DNA from: CAJXVY01 sp031580995
GTDB lineage: Bacteria; Actinomycetota; Actinomycetes; Actinomycetales; Microbacteriaceae
Direction: 5' to 3'
DNA length: 64,000 nucleotides
Assembly (NCBI GenBank): GCA_031580995.1
Contig: JAVLCC010000001.1
Span: 1 to 64,000, forward strand
Under the pieces are notes generated by a model that was given only the letters and a program-made list of their open reading frames with translations, was not told the DNA's origin and did no database searches. The position numbers were made by a program, and so were the translations under genes. Position 1 is the first letter of the stretch. Every line of letters starts with the position of its first letter. Of the stretch, positions 1 through 6,589 are shown in pieces.

Positions 1-809
1 CAGAGATCCGCAAAAACATATTGAAATATGACGATGTCATGAACAATCAACGTCTTGCAATTTATGCCGACAGAAAAAGAATTCTGGAGGGTGATGATGT
101 TCAAGAGACAATCATTGATTTCTTAGAGAGTTCTCTAAAAATCATCGTTGAAGCCAAAATCTCATCGGGTAATGAGGATTGGGAATTAGAAGGGCTCTGG
201 GAGGAACTAAAGAGAATCTACCCAATCGGTCTGGAAATTGATGAGGTGATGGCCGAGGCAGGATCTCGTTCAAAGGTAACCAGAGAGTGGTTACTGGAGG
301 AAATTACTAGTGATGCAAAACTTGCCTACCAAAAAAGAACCGAGGAACTGGGCGAGGAGATCATGCGCGATCTTGAACGCCGAGTAATTCTCAGTGTTTT
401 GGACCGAAAGTGGCGCGATCACCTTTATGAGATGGATTACCTCAAAGAGGGCATAGGCCTCAGGTCAATGGCTCAGAGAGACCCACTGGTTGAATACCAG
501 CGCGAGGGTCACGGCATGTTCGTTGAAATGATGGCTGGAATCAGGGAAGAAACGGTCTCCTCCATGTTCAGAGTGGAACTTAAAAAAGCCCCAGAACTAG
601 ACCAACCCAAGCAGGGCGAGCTGACACTGAGTGCTCCAACAGAGGGCGGTGGAGTCAGGGTCCAACAAGGGGACAAGGTTCAGGAGAGCAAAGCCAGTCC
701 TCAACCTGCAAAGTCTTCAAAGCCAGCGAACCTAAATCGTGCTCAAAGACGTGCGGCTGCAAAAAAGCCACCTCAGACTGGACCCGGAAGTTCGTTTTTC
801 AAGTCCTAA
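1..809 (+). CDS. secA: SecA preprotein translocase ATPase, C-terminal part
   Basis: This is the 3' end of secA; the reading frame is open from base 3 and the gene starts upstream of the window. SecA is the cytosolic motor that drives unfolded preproteins through SecYEG. The visible 268 residues open with the conserved KYDDVMNNQR segment and continue through the helical scaffold/wing region, including the motif WRDHLYEMDYLKEGIGLR. A proline- and lysine-rich tail follows, ending in RAQRRAAAKK. The C-terminal zinc-binding CxC...CH motif of many SecA proteins is absent, as is usual in actinobacterial SecA1. It converges with the next gene, and the two stop codons overlap. Confidence 0.97.
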   Translation, partial: EIRKNILKYDDVMNNQRLAIYADRKRILEGDDVQETIIDFLESSLKIIVEAKISSGNEDWELEGLWEELKRIYPIGLEIDEVMAEAGSRSKVTREWLLEEITSDAKLAYQKRTEELGEEIMRDLERRVILSVLDRKWRDHLYEMDYLKEGIGLRSMAQRDPLVEYQREGHGMFVEMMAGIREETVSSMFRVELKKAPELDQPKQGELTLSAPTEGGGVRVQQGDKVQESKASPQPAKSSKPANLNRAQRRAAAKKPPQTGPGSSFFKS

Positions 810-1165
810 ATTAGCTCGATGTGAGTAACCCTCCAGCGATCGAAGATGATGTCCATCCGCAGACTAATTGCCTTTACGGTGTGCGGAGACTTGATCAAGA
901 TCACTGCCTCAATGCTGTTTTTCTTGCTCGGGAAAATTTCTGCCTTGGCAACGTCAAAAAACTCGCGCTGGTTTGCCAATCTGTTCTTTTTTCGAATTCT
1001 ATGTTGCAGAGAATGCTCATTGCAGACCTGCAGGTAAGTGTCTTCACTGAGCCATCGAGATAACTGCTCGGGTCCACGCATGCCACCAAGGATGTCTATG
1101 TAGACCTGACCTATTTGGGCAATGATTTGCTGTGCTCCTTTTCGCATTTCTGCTCTGTCTTTCAT
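806..1165 (-). CDS. Rv3235-family (DUF6459) protein
   Basis: A small 119-residue protein of the actinobacterial Rv3235/DUF6459 family, whose function is unknown. Family features visible here are a helical N-terminal half and a C-terminal half with alternating strands ending in the signature FDRWRVTHIEL. There is no signal peptide or membrane segment, so it is probably cytosolic. The ATG at 1165 is preceded by GGGGGTG at good spacing. Genes of this family often lie beside secA in actinobacteria, which supports the call; the convergent arrangement with secA is tight, with a 4-bp overlap. Confidence 0.8.
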   Translation of the reverse strand: MKDRAEMRKGAQQIIAQIGQVYIDILGGMRGPEQLSRWLSEDTYLQVCNEHSLQHRIRKKNRLANQREFFDVAKAEIFPSKKNSIEAVILIKSPHTVKAISLRMDIIFDRWRVTHIELI

Positions 1166-1237
1166 TTGACACCCCCGGTTCCATTTAGTGAACTAAAAGT
1201 TAGCCAATGTCCGTTCATCAGCGCTAGTACCCCCTTT

Positions 1238-1283
1238 GGTGGTTGTGGATAACTCAATCTAAATGTCGGTGGTTGTGGATAAC
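1238..1283 (-). promoter_or_regulatory. two tandem DnaA-box repeats, 30-bp period
   Basis: The 16-mer GGTGGTTGTGGATAAC occurs at 1238-1253 and again at 1268-1283, exactly 30 bp apart. Each copy contains TGTGGATAA (1244-1252 and 1274-1282), the exact reverse complement of the consensus DnaA box TTATCCACA. Both lie on the same face, about three helical turns apart, in the region upstream of the SAF-domain gene. Inference: a DnaA-responsive promoter or DnaA-titrating site. No origin genes (dnaA, dnaN) are nearby, so it is unlikely to be oriC. Confidence 0.6.
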
Positions 1284-1322
1284 ACCCAAATCAAAATCAG
1301 TAAATGTTGTTTCTTAGTAGCC

Positions 1323-1916
1323 ATGCGATTGAAAAGACTCAAAAACAAAGTCAACCCACTGATGCTTATAACCATTGGTCTGCTGGCAACGCTTGCGGTT
1401 GTATTCATAGGTCAGTTTTCAAGACCCGTTCCAGAGGTTTTGATTGCCAACGAGGATCTGGCAGAGGGAACCAAGCTAAGAATTGCAGATTTTCAGGCGG
1501 TAGGGATTGATTTAGGTTTAGCTCAAGGCTCCTATGTCGCAATTGATGAATTTCCAGCTGGCAATGTTTTAGCAAGGTCAATTTCCAAAGGCGAAGTGTT
1601 GGCTAAAGGCCAAGTTACCGAGTTTGGTCCAGCTGGCTTTACGGTATTGAGGTTTAAGCCAGAGCTGCCAATCGCTGAGAGCGTGGAAATTGGAGATGCA
1701 GTTTCTGTTTGGGTGGTTCAGGGTGAGCAGTTTGAGGAATTAGAGCCGGCAGAGCAGATTAGCTATGGAAGATTGATGGCCATTCAAACAAGCGAGGGCC
1801 TGTTTGCTGATGAGCAACCCTATGTGGAGATAACCATCCCAGAACTCACGCTTCCAGAAGTTTTGAAGTCGATGGCAGCTAATGACAAAGTGTTTTTAGT
1901 AGAGCCCGGATTATGA
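1323..1916 (+). CDS. SAF-domain membrane protein (CpaB-like)
   Basis: A 197-residue protein with one N-terminal membrane segment (about residues 12-33) after a basic MRLKRLKNK start, followed by an extracytoplasmic SAF domain (VLIANEDLAEGTKL, then ARSISKGEVL), the fold found in the Flp-pilus protein CpaB. The ATG at 1323 is preferred over the upstream GTG at 1263 because it places the basic residues directly before the membrane segment and leaves the DnaA-box repeats outside the gene. It overlaps the next gene by 4 bp (ATGA), so the pair is cotranslated. No secretin, TadA ATPase or pilin gene lies nearby; a pilus role is therefore only a homology-based possibility. Confidence 0.65.
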   Translation: MRLKRLKNKVNPLMLITIGLLATLAVVFIGQFSRPVPEVLIANEDLAEGTKLRIADFQAVGIDLGLAQGSYVAIDEFPAGNVLARSISKGEVLAKGQVTEFGPAGFTVLRFKPELPIAESVEIGDAVSVWVVQGEQFEELEPAEQISYGRLMAIQTSEGLFADEQPYVEITIPELTLPEVLKSMAANDKVFLVEPGL

Positions 1917-2698
1917 AAGGCAAAAGCAAGCCTAAGTTTGAACCCGAATCAAAGATCACGTGCTTTTGGGGGACCGGAGCAAGTGGAGCAACCACTTTCA
2001 GTCTGGAATATTCGCGACAACTAGCGGATGCAGGGAGGAAAACGCTGCTGATTGATTTTGATCTGCTGGATCCCTCGCTAATGGTTTATTTCGCCATTGA
2101 TAACTACCCCAGTGGATTGCAGGCAGGTCTGCGTCTTGCCTTTCAGGAGAGATTAGATGCAACCAACATTGACCAACTCATGATTCAAAGTGAGGACATT
2201 GCCAATTTGAAGATTATGGCAGGAATGCCCGCCTCTGGAAGGTTTCATTCCATCCAGGAGGGTTCTGTCAGTGCGATGCTTGATTTGCTCCGAGGATGGT
2301 TTGATGAACTGGTTGTTGATCTCGGTTGTATTGTCCCAGAGGGGCTAAACAATGATCTTTATCTTTTGCAACAGGAAGTTTTGGAGATAAGTGATTCAGC
2401 CATGGGAGTTTTCAGAGCGGATCCTGATGGACTGGCGAAGCTATTTTGGTTGCCCATTCGAGGAAATCTAATCGCCAATAATTATCGCCCCGGAAGTTTG
2501 GGCGCAGGTGGCAAAAAGGGGCTTAGATCAGTAGTCGCAGAAATGACAGGCCACTCGCTGGTTGATGTTGTGGAGGAGGATGACCAACTGATTCAGGCAA
2601 TTGCCAAAGGATTGCCGGTTGGGGTATTGACCAAAAAAAGTTTAGTAAGCCATGCAGTTCGTGAACTGATGCAAAACAGACTGGATGCCGCTGGATAG
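1913..2698 (+). CDS. TadZ/CpaE-like P-loop protein with altered Walker A
   Basis: A 261-residue MinD/ParA-fold protein. The N-terminal motif WGTGASGATTFS is at the Walker A position, and the strand TLLIDFDLLDPS follows as in ParA/TadZ proteins; VVDLGC later matches the Walker B strand. The P-loop lysine before the Thr/Ser is replaced by alanine, so ATP hydrolysis is doubtful; TadZ/CpaE proteins often carry atypical P-loops and act as polar localisation factors. It is translationally coupled to the SAF-domain gene upstream and followed after 9 bp by a sensor kinase gene. Function in this organism is unknown. Confidence 0.6.
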   Translation: MKGKSKPKFEPESKITCFWGTGASGATTFSLEYSRQLADAGRKTLLIDFDLLDPSLMVYFAIDNYPSGLQAGLRLAFQERLDATNIDQLMIQSEDIANLKIMAGMPASGRFHSIQEGSVSAMLDLLRGWFDELVVDLGCIVPEGLNNDLYLLQQEVLEISDSAMGVFRADPDGLAKLFWLPIRGNLIANNYRPGSLGAGGKKGLRSVVAEMTGHSLVDVVEEDDQLIQAIAKGLPVGVLTKKSLVSHAVRELMQNRLDAAG

Positions 2699-2707
2699 AA
2701 TTCGGGG

Positions 2708-4141
2708 GTGACCAATTTCTGGCAAAAAACCTCAGTAGCAGAATCAAGCATTATTTGGCTTGAGGCGCTGATGGCGGATTGGCAACTGATTGCTGATCTG
2801 GCTTTCGCAGATTTGGTCATGTGGGTTCCTGCAAAGGAAGGTTTTATAGCCGCTGGTCACGCAAGACCCTCTTCGGCGGCAACCAGGTTTTATCGTGACA
2901 TCACCGGAAATTTCCCACAGAGAAACTGGGAAATCCAAATAGAGATCGCATGGAAAGAGAAAGTCATCTCAACCTCTACGGGTAGTCGCGATTACGACAA
3001 CCCCGATCAGCTAACCGCAATACCCGTGATGACCCCCGATAAAGACGTAGTGGGGATAATCACTCGCCACACCTCCAATAGAGCGGGATTTTATTCAAAT
3101 AAGCTGGAGAAAGCCTATTTATCTTGTGCAAACGATTTATTGAACATGGTCAGCACCGGTGATTTTCCGAATAAAGATGCTGGAACAGGACCCAGAAGGG
3201 GTGCACCCAGAGCAAATGATGGATTGATTCGAGTAGACAGCGAGGGCCGAGTTAGTTTCGCAAGCCCCAATGCACTGAGTGCTTTTAATAGAGCAGGGGT
3301 GGAAGGCGAACTAGAGGGCGAGATTCTCTCCGAACTGGCTGTCGCTGGAAACAGCTCCTTATTGCAAGTTGATGAGGGATTACCAATGGTGCTCAGCGCT
3401 AAAGACAGCTGGAGAAGCGACCTGAGCACACTGAATGCAACTATCTCGATTCGCTCCATTCCACTCAGAAAAGAGGGGGAGCGAGTTGGCGGGCTAATCC
3501 TGGTCAGAGATGTTACTCAACTTAGAGATCGTGAACGTGAGTTGATTACCAAAGATGTCACGATTCGTGAAATCCATCATCGAGTGAAAAACAATTTGCA
3601 GACAGTTTCAAGCCTTCTAAAAATCCAAGCCAGGAAATCAGACAGCCAGGAGGTCAAGAACTCTTTGCAGCAGGCACTTCGTCGGGTGAACGCTATCGGC
3701 TTAGTCCACGAGGCACTGAGTGAGGTGAGTCAGCAGGATGTTGAGTTTGACAGTGTTTTCCAACAGATTCTCAGGTTGGTGGGGGAGCTGTTTGCAAGCT
3801 ATCACGCAACTGTTGAAACAAATATCGAGGGCGAATTCGGTGTCATACCGAGTGAACGTGCAACTCCTTTAGCAATCGCCCTCACAGAGATTGTCTCCAA
3901 TGCAGTTGAGCATGGGCTGAGAGACAGAAGCGGTGTGGTGACGGTCACCGTTGATAGAGACAGCAAAAAACTAGACATCGAAGTCACGGATGACGGCATT
4001 GGCATGCCCGAGGGTAAAGAGGGTTCAGGCTTGGGAACGCAGATTATTAGAAGCTTGGTCGAAGGTGAACTTCGAGGGAGTATCACTTGGACGGCTCCAA
4101 TTAGAGGAGGCACCCGAGTGAAGTTGTCTATCCCCTGCTAG
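2708..4141 (+). CDS. pdtaS: PdtaS-like sensor histidine kinase
   Basis: A cytosolic sensor kinase of 477 residues with no membrane segments. The N-terminal ~150 residues resemble a GAF-type sensor domain, residues ~170-270 a PAS domain, followed by a HisKA_2 dimerisation domain with the phospho-acceptor region REIHHRVKNNLQ (His290/291) and a HATPase domain with N box EIVSNAVEHG, G1 DDGIGMP and G2 GSGLGTQI. This matches M. tuberculosis PdtaS, which phosphorylates the RNA-binding antiterminator PdtaR. No pdtaR is in the window. It starts with GTG 9 bp after the TadZ-like gene. The converging whiB1 matches the pdtaS-whiB1 neighbourhood of mycobacteria. Confidence 0.85.
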   Translation: MTNFWQKTSVAESSIIWLEALMADWQLIADLAFADLVMWVPAKEGFIAAGHARPSSAATRFYRDITGNFPQRNWEIQIEIAWKEKVISTSTGSRDYDNPDQLTAIPVMTPDKDVVGIITRHTSNRAGFYSNKLEKAYLSCANDLLNMVSTGDFPNKDAGTGPRRGAPRANDGLIRVDSEGRVSFASPNALSAFNRAGVEGELEGEILSELAVAGNSSLLQVDEGLPMVLSAKDSWRSDLSTLNATISIRSIPLRKEGERVGGLILVRDVTQLRDRERELITKDVTIREIHHRVKNNLQTVSSLLKIQARKSDSQEVKNSLQQALRRVNAIGLVHEALSEVSQQDVEFDSVFQQILRLVGELFASYHATVETNIEGEFGVIPSERATPLAIALTEIVSNAVEHGLRDRSGVVTVTVDRDSKKLDIEVTDDGIGMPEGKEGSGLGTQIIRSLVEGELRGSITWTAPIRGGTRVKLSIPC

Positions 4142-4149
4142 ATAGGGTC

Positions 4150-4404
4150 TTAGCCAGCTCTTCTAGCGCGAGCATACTTGCGCTTCAGCGAACGTCGTTC
4201 ATCTTCACTGAGACCACCCCAAACACCCGTGTCTTGGTTTTCGCGGATTGCGTATTCAAGGCACTGAGCCGCAACATCACATTGTCGACAGATTGATTTG
4301 GCCTGCTCGATTTGTTCCAGAGCGGGACCGGTGTTTCCCACAGGGAAAAAGAGTTCCGGATCTTCATTGAGGCATCGAGCCTCATTCAGCCAAGACATGT
4401 CCAT
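4150..4404 (-). CDS. whiB1: WhiB1-type iron-sulfur transcription factor
   Basis: An 84-residue WhiB-family regulator that binds a [4Fe-4S] cluster and works with the primary sigma factor. The four cluster cysteines are present (C11, C39, C42, C48; CxxC spaced as in the family), followed by the turn GVWGG and a basic tail KRKYARARR. The start was placed at 4404 because AAGGAA lies about 10 bp upstream and the length then equals M. tuberculosis WhiB1 (84 residues); an upstream in-frame start at 4458 would add an unrelated 18-residue leader. WhiB1 is nitric-oxide-responsive in mycobacteria. A perfect palindrome lies 61 bp upstream. Confidence 0.95.
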   Translation of the reverse strand: MDMSWLNEARCLNEDPELFFPVGNTGPALEQIEQAKSICRQCDVAAQCLEYAIRENQDTGVWGGLSEDERRSLKRKYARARRAG

Positions 4405-4464
4405 ATTTTTTGTTGTTCCTTGGTCGCCGTCGGTATTTGCCGACTTTGCCGTTTGCAAAGTAAC

Positions 4465-4480
4465 GTGGAAATGTTTCCAC
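4465..4480. promoter_or_regulatory. perfect palindrome between whiB1 and a membrane-protein gene
   Basis: GTGGAAA-TG-TTTCCAC is a perfect inverted repeat with 7-bp arms and a 2-bp centre. It lies in the divergent intergenic region, 61 bp upstream of whiB1 and 36 bp upstream of the gene starting at 4516. It is suited to a dimeric regulator. Its half-sites, GTGGA-N6-TCCAC, loosely resemble a CRP/FNR spacing, but the match is imperfect and the regulator is unknown. Confidence 0.45.
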
Positions 4481-4515
4481 AGTCACACTCCGAAAGCAAT
4501 AGATAGAGAGAAATT

Positions 4516-4887
4516 ATGCGGTCAGCTCAATTAGTTGCACTTTTGACAATCATCGCTTTGCAAACATTCGGAGTCGGTGTTCTAACCGGTGGTTGGATTT
4601 TTCAATTCCTCAATACCGGAAGCGAAGACTTTGTTAGCGCGGTTGCTTTGTTATTGGTGGCGGTTGCTAGCGTGGGTTGGTTGATAGCAACAACTGTCGG
4701 AGTTTTGAAAAAAAGCCGATGGGCTTTTTCCAGTGCTGTCGTAGCAGAAATTTTGGCTGCCATTTTGGGCTTGAATGCAATACCCGAAAATCCTCTAGTT
4801 GGTTGGATTTTGTTGGGACCGGCAATCGTGGCTCTGGTGATTTTACTAAGTAGGGGACTGGGCAAAGAGATTGCCCAAAACGACTAA
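4516..4887 (+). CDS. four-helix membrane protein of unknown function
   Basis: A 123-residue integral membrane protein with four predicted hydrophobic helices (about residues 7-30, 40-62, 68-88 and 94-114) and very short loops. No enzyme or transporter motif is recognisable. The ATG at 4516 follows the purine-rich AGAGAGAAATT. It is divergent from whiB1 across a palindrome and its end overlaps by 4 bp the converging peroxiredoxin gene. Confidence 0.7.
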   Translation: MRSAQLVALLTIIALQTFGVGVLTGGWIFQFLNTGSEDFVSAVALLLVAVASVGWLIATTVGVLKKSRWAFSSAVVAEILAAILGLNAIPENPLVGWILLGPAIVALVILLSRGLGKEIAQND

Positions 4888-5369
4888 TCCGCCAGAAGTT
4901 CTAACAGATGCTCAACGTGACCTGTTGACTTCACCCCATACATCGCATGCATTATTTTCCCTGCAGGGTCAATAATCATCGTTGACCTCAAGACTCCTTT
5001 GTAGAGCCTTCCGAAGACGCTTTTATCCCCGTAAGCTCCAAATTGACGGTGAACTGCGGTTGAGAAGTCACTCAGCAGATCAAATTTCAGTTCTAAGACC
5101 TCGTGGAAACCTTTTAGCCTCTCCACCTTGTCTGGGGATATGCCAACTATCTGATAACCCAACTCGGAAAATTTCTCATAGTTCTCGTCAAAATCGCTGG
5201 CTTCTTTGGAACAGCCTGGTGAAGCAGCAGCGGGGAAAAAATAAAGAATGATTCCCTTTCCAAGAAAATCCTCTAAAGAGCGCATCATTCCGTCTTGGTT
5301 GGGAATCACAAAATCTGGAGCCTGCCCTCCTGGCTGCAATCTTTCAGCGATTTTGGATTCATTTCCCAT
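4884..5369 (-). CDS. BCP-type peroxiredoxin, single-cysteine form
   Basis: A 161-residue thioredoxin-fold peroxidase of the BCP/PrxQ family, which reduces hydroperoxides in the cytosol. The peroxidatic site reads SPGCSKEAS: the catalytic Cys53 is kept, with Ser instead of the usual Thr three residues before it, while the resolving cysteine normally five residues later is Ser58. No other cysteine exists in the protein, so it must be a 1-Cys enzyme reduced by an external thiol. A 2-Cys paralogue lies 0.6 kb downstream on the map (5974-6438), suggesting duplication and divergence. Confidence 0.88.
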   Translation of the reverse strand: MGNESKIAERLQPGGQAPDFVIPNQDGMMRSLEDFLGKGIILYFFPAAASPGCSKEASDFDENYEKFSELGYQIVGISPDKVERLKGFHEVLELKFDLLSDFSTAVHRQFGAYGDKSVFGRLYKGVLRSTMIIDPAGKIMHAMYGVKSTGHVEHLLELLAD

Positions 5370-5452
5370 ATTTCAACCATAATCAAATTTTTTTCTAAGG
5401 TTAGTTAGTTCGCCCTTAGCGTTAGTAGTGGATGCTAAGCTTTTACGCTGAT

Positions 5453-5525
5453 GCGCCTCTAGCTCAATCGGCAGAGCAACTGACTCTTAATCAGTGGGTT
5501 CCGGGTTCAAGTCCCGGGGGGCGTA
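5453..5525 (+). tRNA. tRNA-Lys(CTT)
   Basis: A full cloverleaf can be folded: acceptor GCGCCTC/GGGGCGT (with a G-U closing pair), D-stem GCTC/GAGC, anticodon stem ACTGA/TCAGT with loop CTCTTAA (anticodon CTT at 5486-5488), T-arm CCGGG-TTCAAGT-CCCGG and discriminator A at 5525. CCA is not encoded. Confidence 0.96.
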
Positions 5526-5528
5526 CTG

Positions 5529-5666
5529 TTACTGGCTTTTCTTTCCAAACACTGCATTCGCGCTTAGATAAATGACTAGTCCAAAAAATCCAATGATGCC
5601 AACAGCAGTGATGGCTATCAGAATCGTTGACAGGTTCAGATTCACTGTCATTTCGTGAGCGTCCAT
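5529..5666 (-). CDS. 45-residue single-span membrane protein
   Basis: A short open frame begins MDAHEMTVNLNLS, has one hydrophobic helix (about residues 14-36) and ends with the basic tail GKKSQ. The ATG at 5666 is preceded by GAAAGGA at 7-bp spacing, a better ribosome site than most genes here, which argues that it is real. It sits between tRNA-Lys and another small membrane protein. The family is not recognised; small proteins of this type often stabilise membrane complexes, but nothing in the sequence tells which. Confidence 0.5.
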   Translation of the reverse strand: MDAHEMTVNLNLSTILIAITAVGIIGFFGLVIYLSANAVFGKKSQ

Positions 5667-5709
5667 GCTGAATCCTTTCGGTGCTGGAACAATGTTATCG
5701 AGTTATGAA

Positions 5710-5955
5710 TTATTTTTCTTTGCGAGCTCTTAGGCCCTTGATGGTCAGATAGAGACCGAGAATCGTGAGTCCTGCGACTCCAACGTAATCCTGCGGACCA
5801 TAACCCTGAACATCAATGTTTGTGGTAACAAAGATTCCGCTGGCAACCGCCACCAGCAAAACGGATAAGCCAATTGAAAGGTTTTTGCCAGCTAAAGCCT
5901 TGGGGGTGTCCTCCGGACTTAGTTCCTTTTTGTTTTTCTTTGGTTTTTCACTCAT
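5710..5955 (-). CDS. small two-helix membrane protein, unknown function
   Basis: An 81-residue protein with a highly charged N-terminus (MSEKPKKNKKELSPED), then two hydrophobic segments (about residues 27-46 and 55-73) and a basic end. The ATG at 5955 is chosen over a TTG two codons upstream because GTAGGG lies about 8 bp before it. No family is recognised. It lies 18 bp downstream of the 2-Cys peroxiredoxin on the same strand, so the two are probably cotranscribed. Confidence 0.6.
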   Translation of the reverse strand: MSEKPKKNKKELSPEDTPKALAGKNLSIGLSVLLVAVASGIFVTTNIDVQGYGPQDYVGVAGLTILGLYLTIKGLRARKEK

Positions 5956-5973
5956 GGTCAAACCCTACTGAAT

Positions 5974-6438
5974 CTAGATGCCAAGTTGTTTTCTGAGCAT
6001 TTCAACGTGTCCCTTGGCTTTCACGTTATAAAACGCATGCTCAATGTTGCCCTGCTCGTCAATTACAAATGTTGAACGGATGGTTCCCTCGTATTCCTTG
6101 CCATACATTTTCTTGAGCCCATAGGCCCCGTAAAGTTTTTGGATTTCGTTTTCTGGATCTGAAAGCAAAGTGAAGTTCAGACTCTCTTTTTCTTTGAATT
6201 TTGCAAGTTTTGCTGGCTTGTCAGGGCTTACGCCAATGACTGTGTAACCAAGGGATTTCAGAGAGTTCAGATTGTCTCTGAAATCACATGCCTGATTGGT
6301 GCAACCAGGTGTTCCTGCTGCTGGGTAGAAATAAAGAATAGTTTTCTTATCCGCAAACTCTGTGCTTGAAAACTGTTCTTCTTCGCTGTCCGATGCTTGA
6401 AATTCGGGTGCCTTGGTGCCTGCTTCTAATTTACTCAC
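5974..6438 (-). CDS. bcp: BCP-type thioredoxin-dependent peroxiredoxin
   Basis: A 154-residue atypical 2-Cys peroxiredoxin that detoxifies peroxides using thioredoxin. The active site TPGCTNQACDF carries both the peroxidatic Cys46 and the resolving Cys51, the normal BCP pattern, and the thioredoxin-fold strands (ILYFYPAAG, RSTFVID) are complete. It contrasts with the single-cysteine paralogue at 4884-5369, with which it shares a similar C-terminal region (NVKAKGHVE here, GVKSTGHVE there). Confidence 0.94.
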   Translation of the reverse strand: MSKLEAGTKAPEFQASDSEEEQFSSTEFADKKTILYFYPAAGTPGCTNQACDFRDNLNSLKSLGYTVIGVSPDKPAKLAKFKEKESLNFTLLSDPENEIQKLYGAYGLKKMYGKEYEGTIRSTFVIDEQGNIEHAFYNVKAKGHVEMLRKQLGI

Positions 6439-6542
6439 TGGATTAATAAGCTAATGAGGCTTTTCACTATTCCCGGCCGTGGAGCGCGGTCTATTTTTTT
6501 GCAGTTTTGAACAACCGAATAAGTTGTAATCTGGCTCTAACG

Positions 6543-6558
6543 GTGCCACACATGGCAC
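6543..6558. promoter_or_regulatory. inverted repeat upstream of the MalY-like gene
   Basis: GTGCCA-CACA-TGGCAC is a perfect 6-bp-arm inverted repeat, centred about 40 bp before the aminotransferase start. Position and symmetry suit an operator; no regulator gene is adjacent, and it could equally form a weak hairpin in the leader. Confidence 0.3.
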
Positions 6559-6589
6559 TCACCGCAAGACTGGATGTTAGGGCGTTGAA

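Noticed and set aside
1238..1283. oriC call for the DnaA-box pair
   Set aside because: Only two boxes, no AT-rich unwinding stretch and no dnaA/dnaN/gyrB neighbours.
1263..1322. Upstream GTG start for the SAF gene
   Set aside because: It falls between and within the DnaA-box repeats, and the extra residues precede the basic membrane-anchor start without family resemblance.
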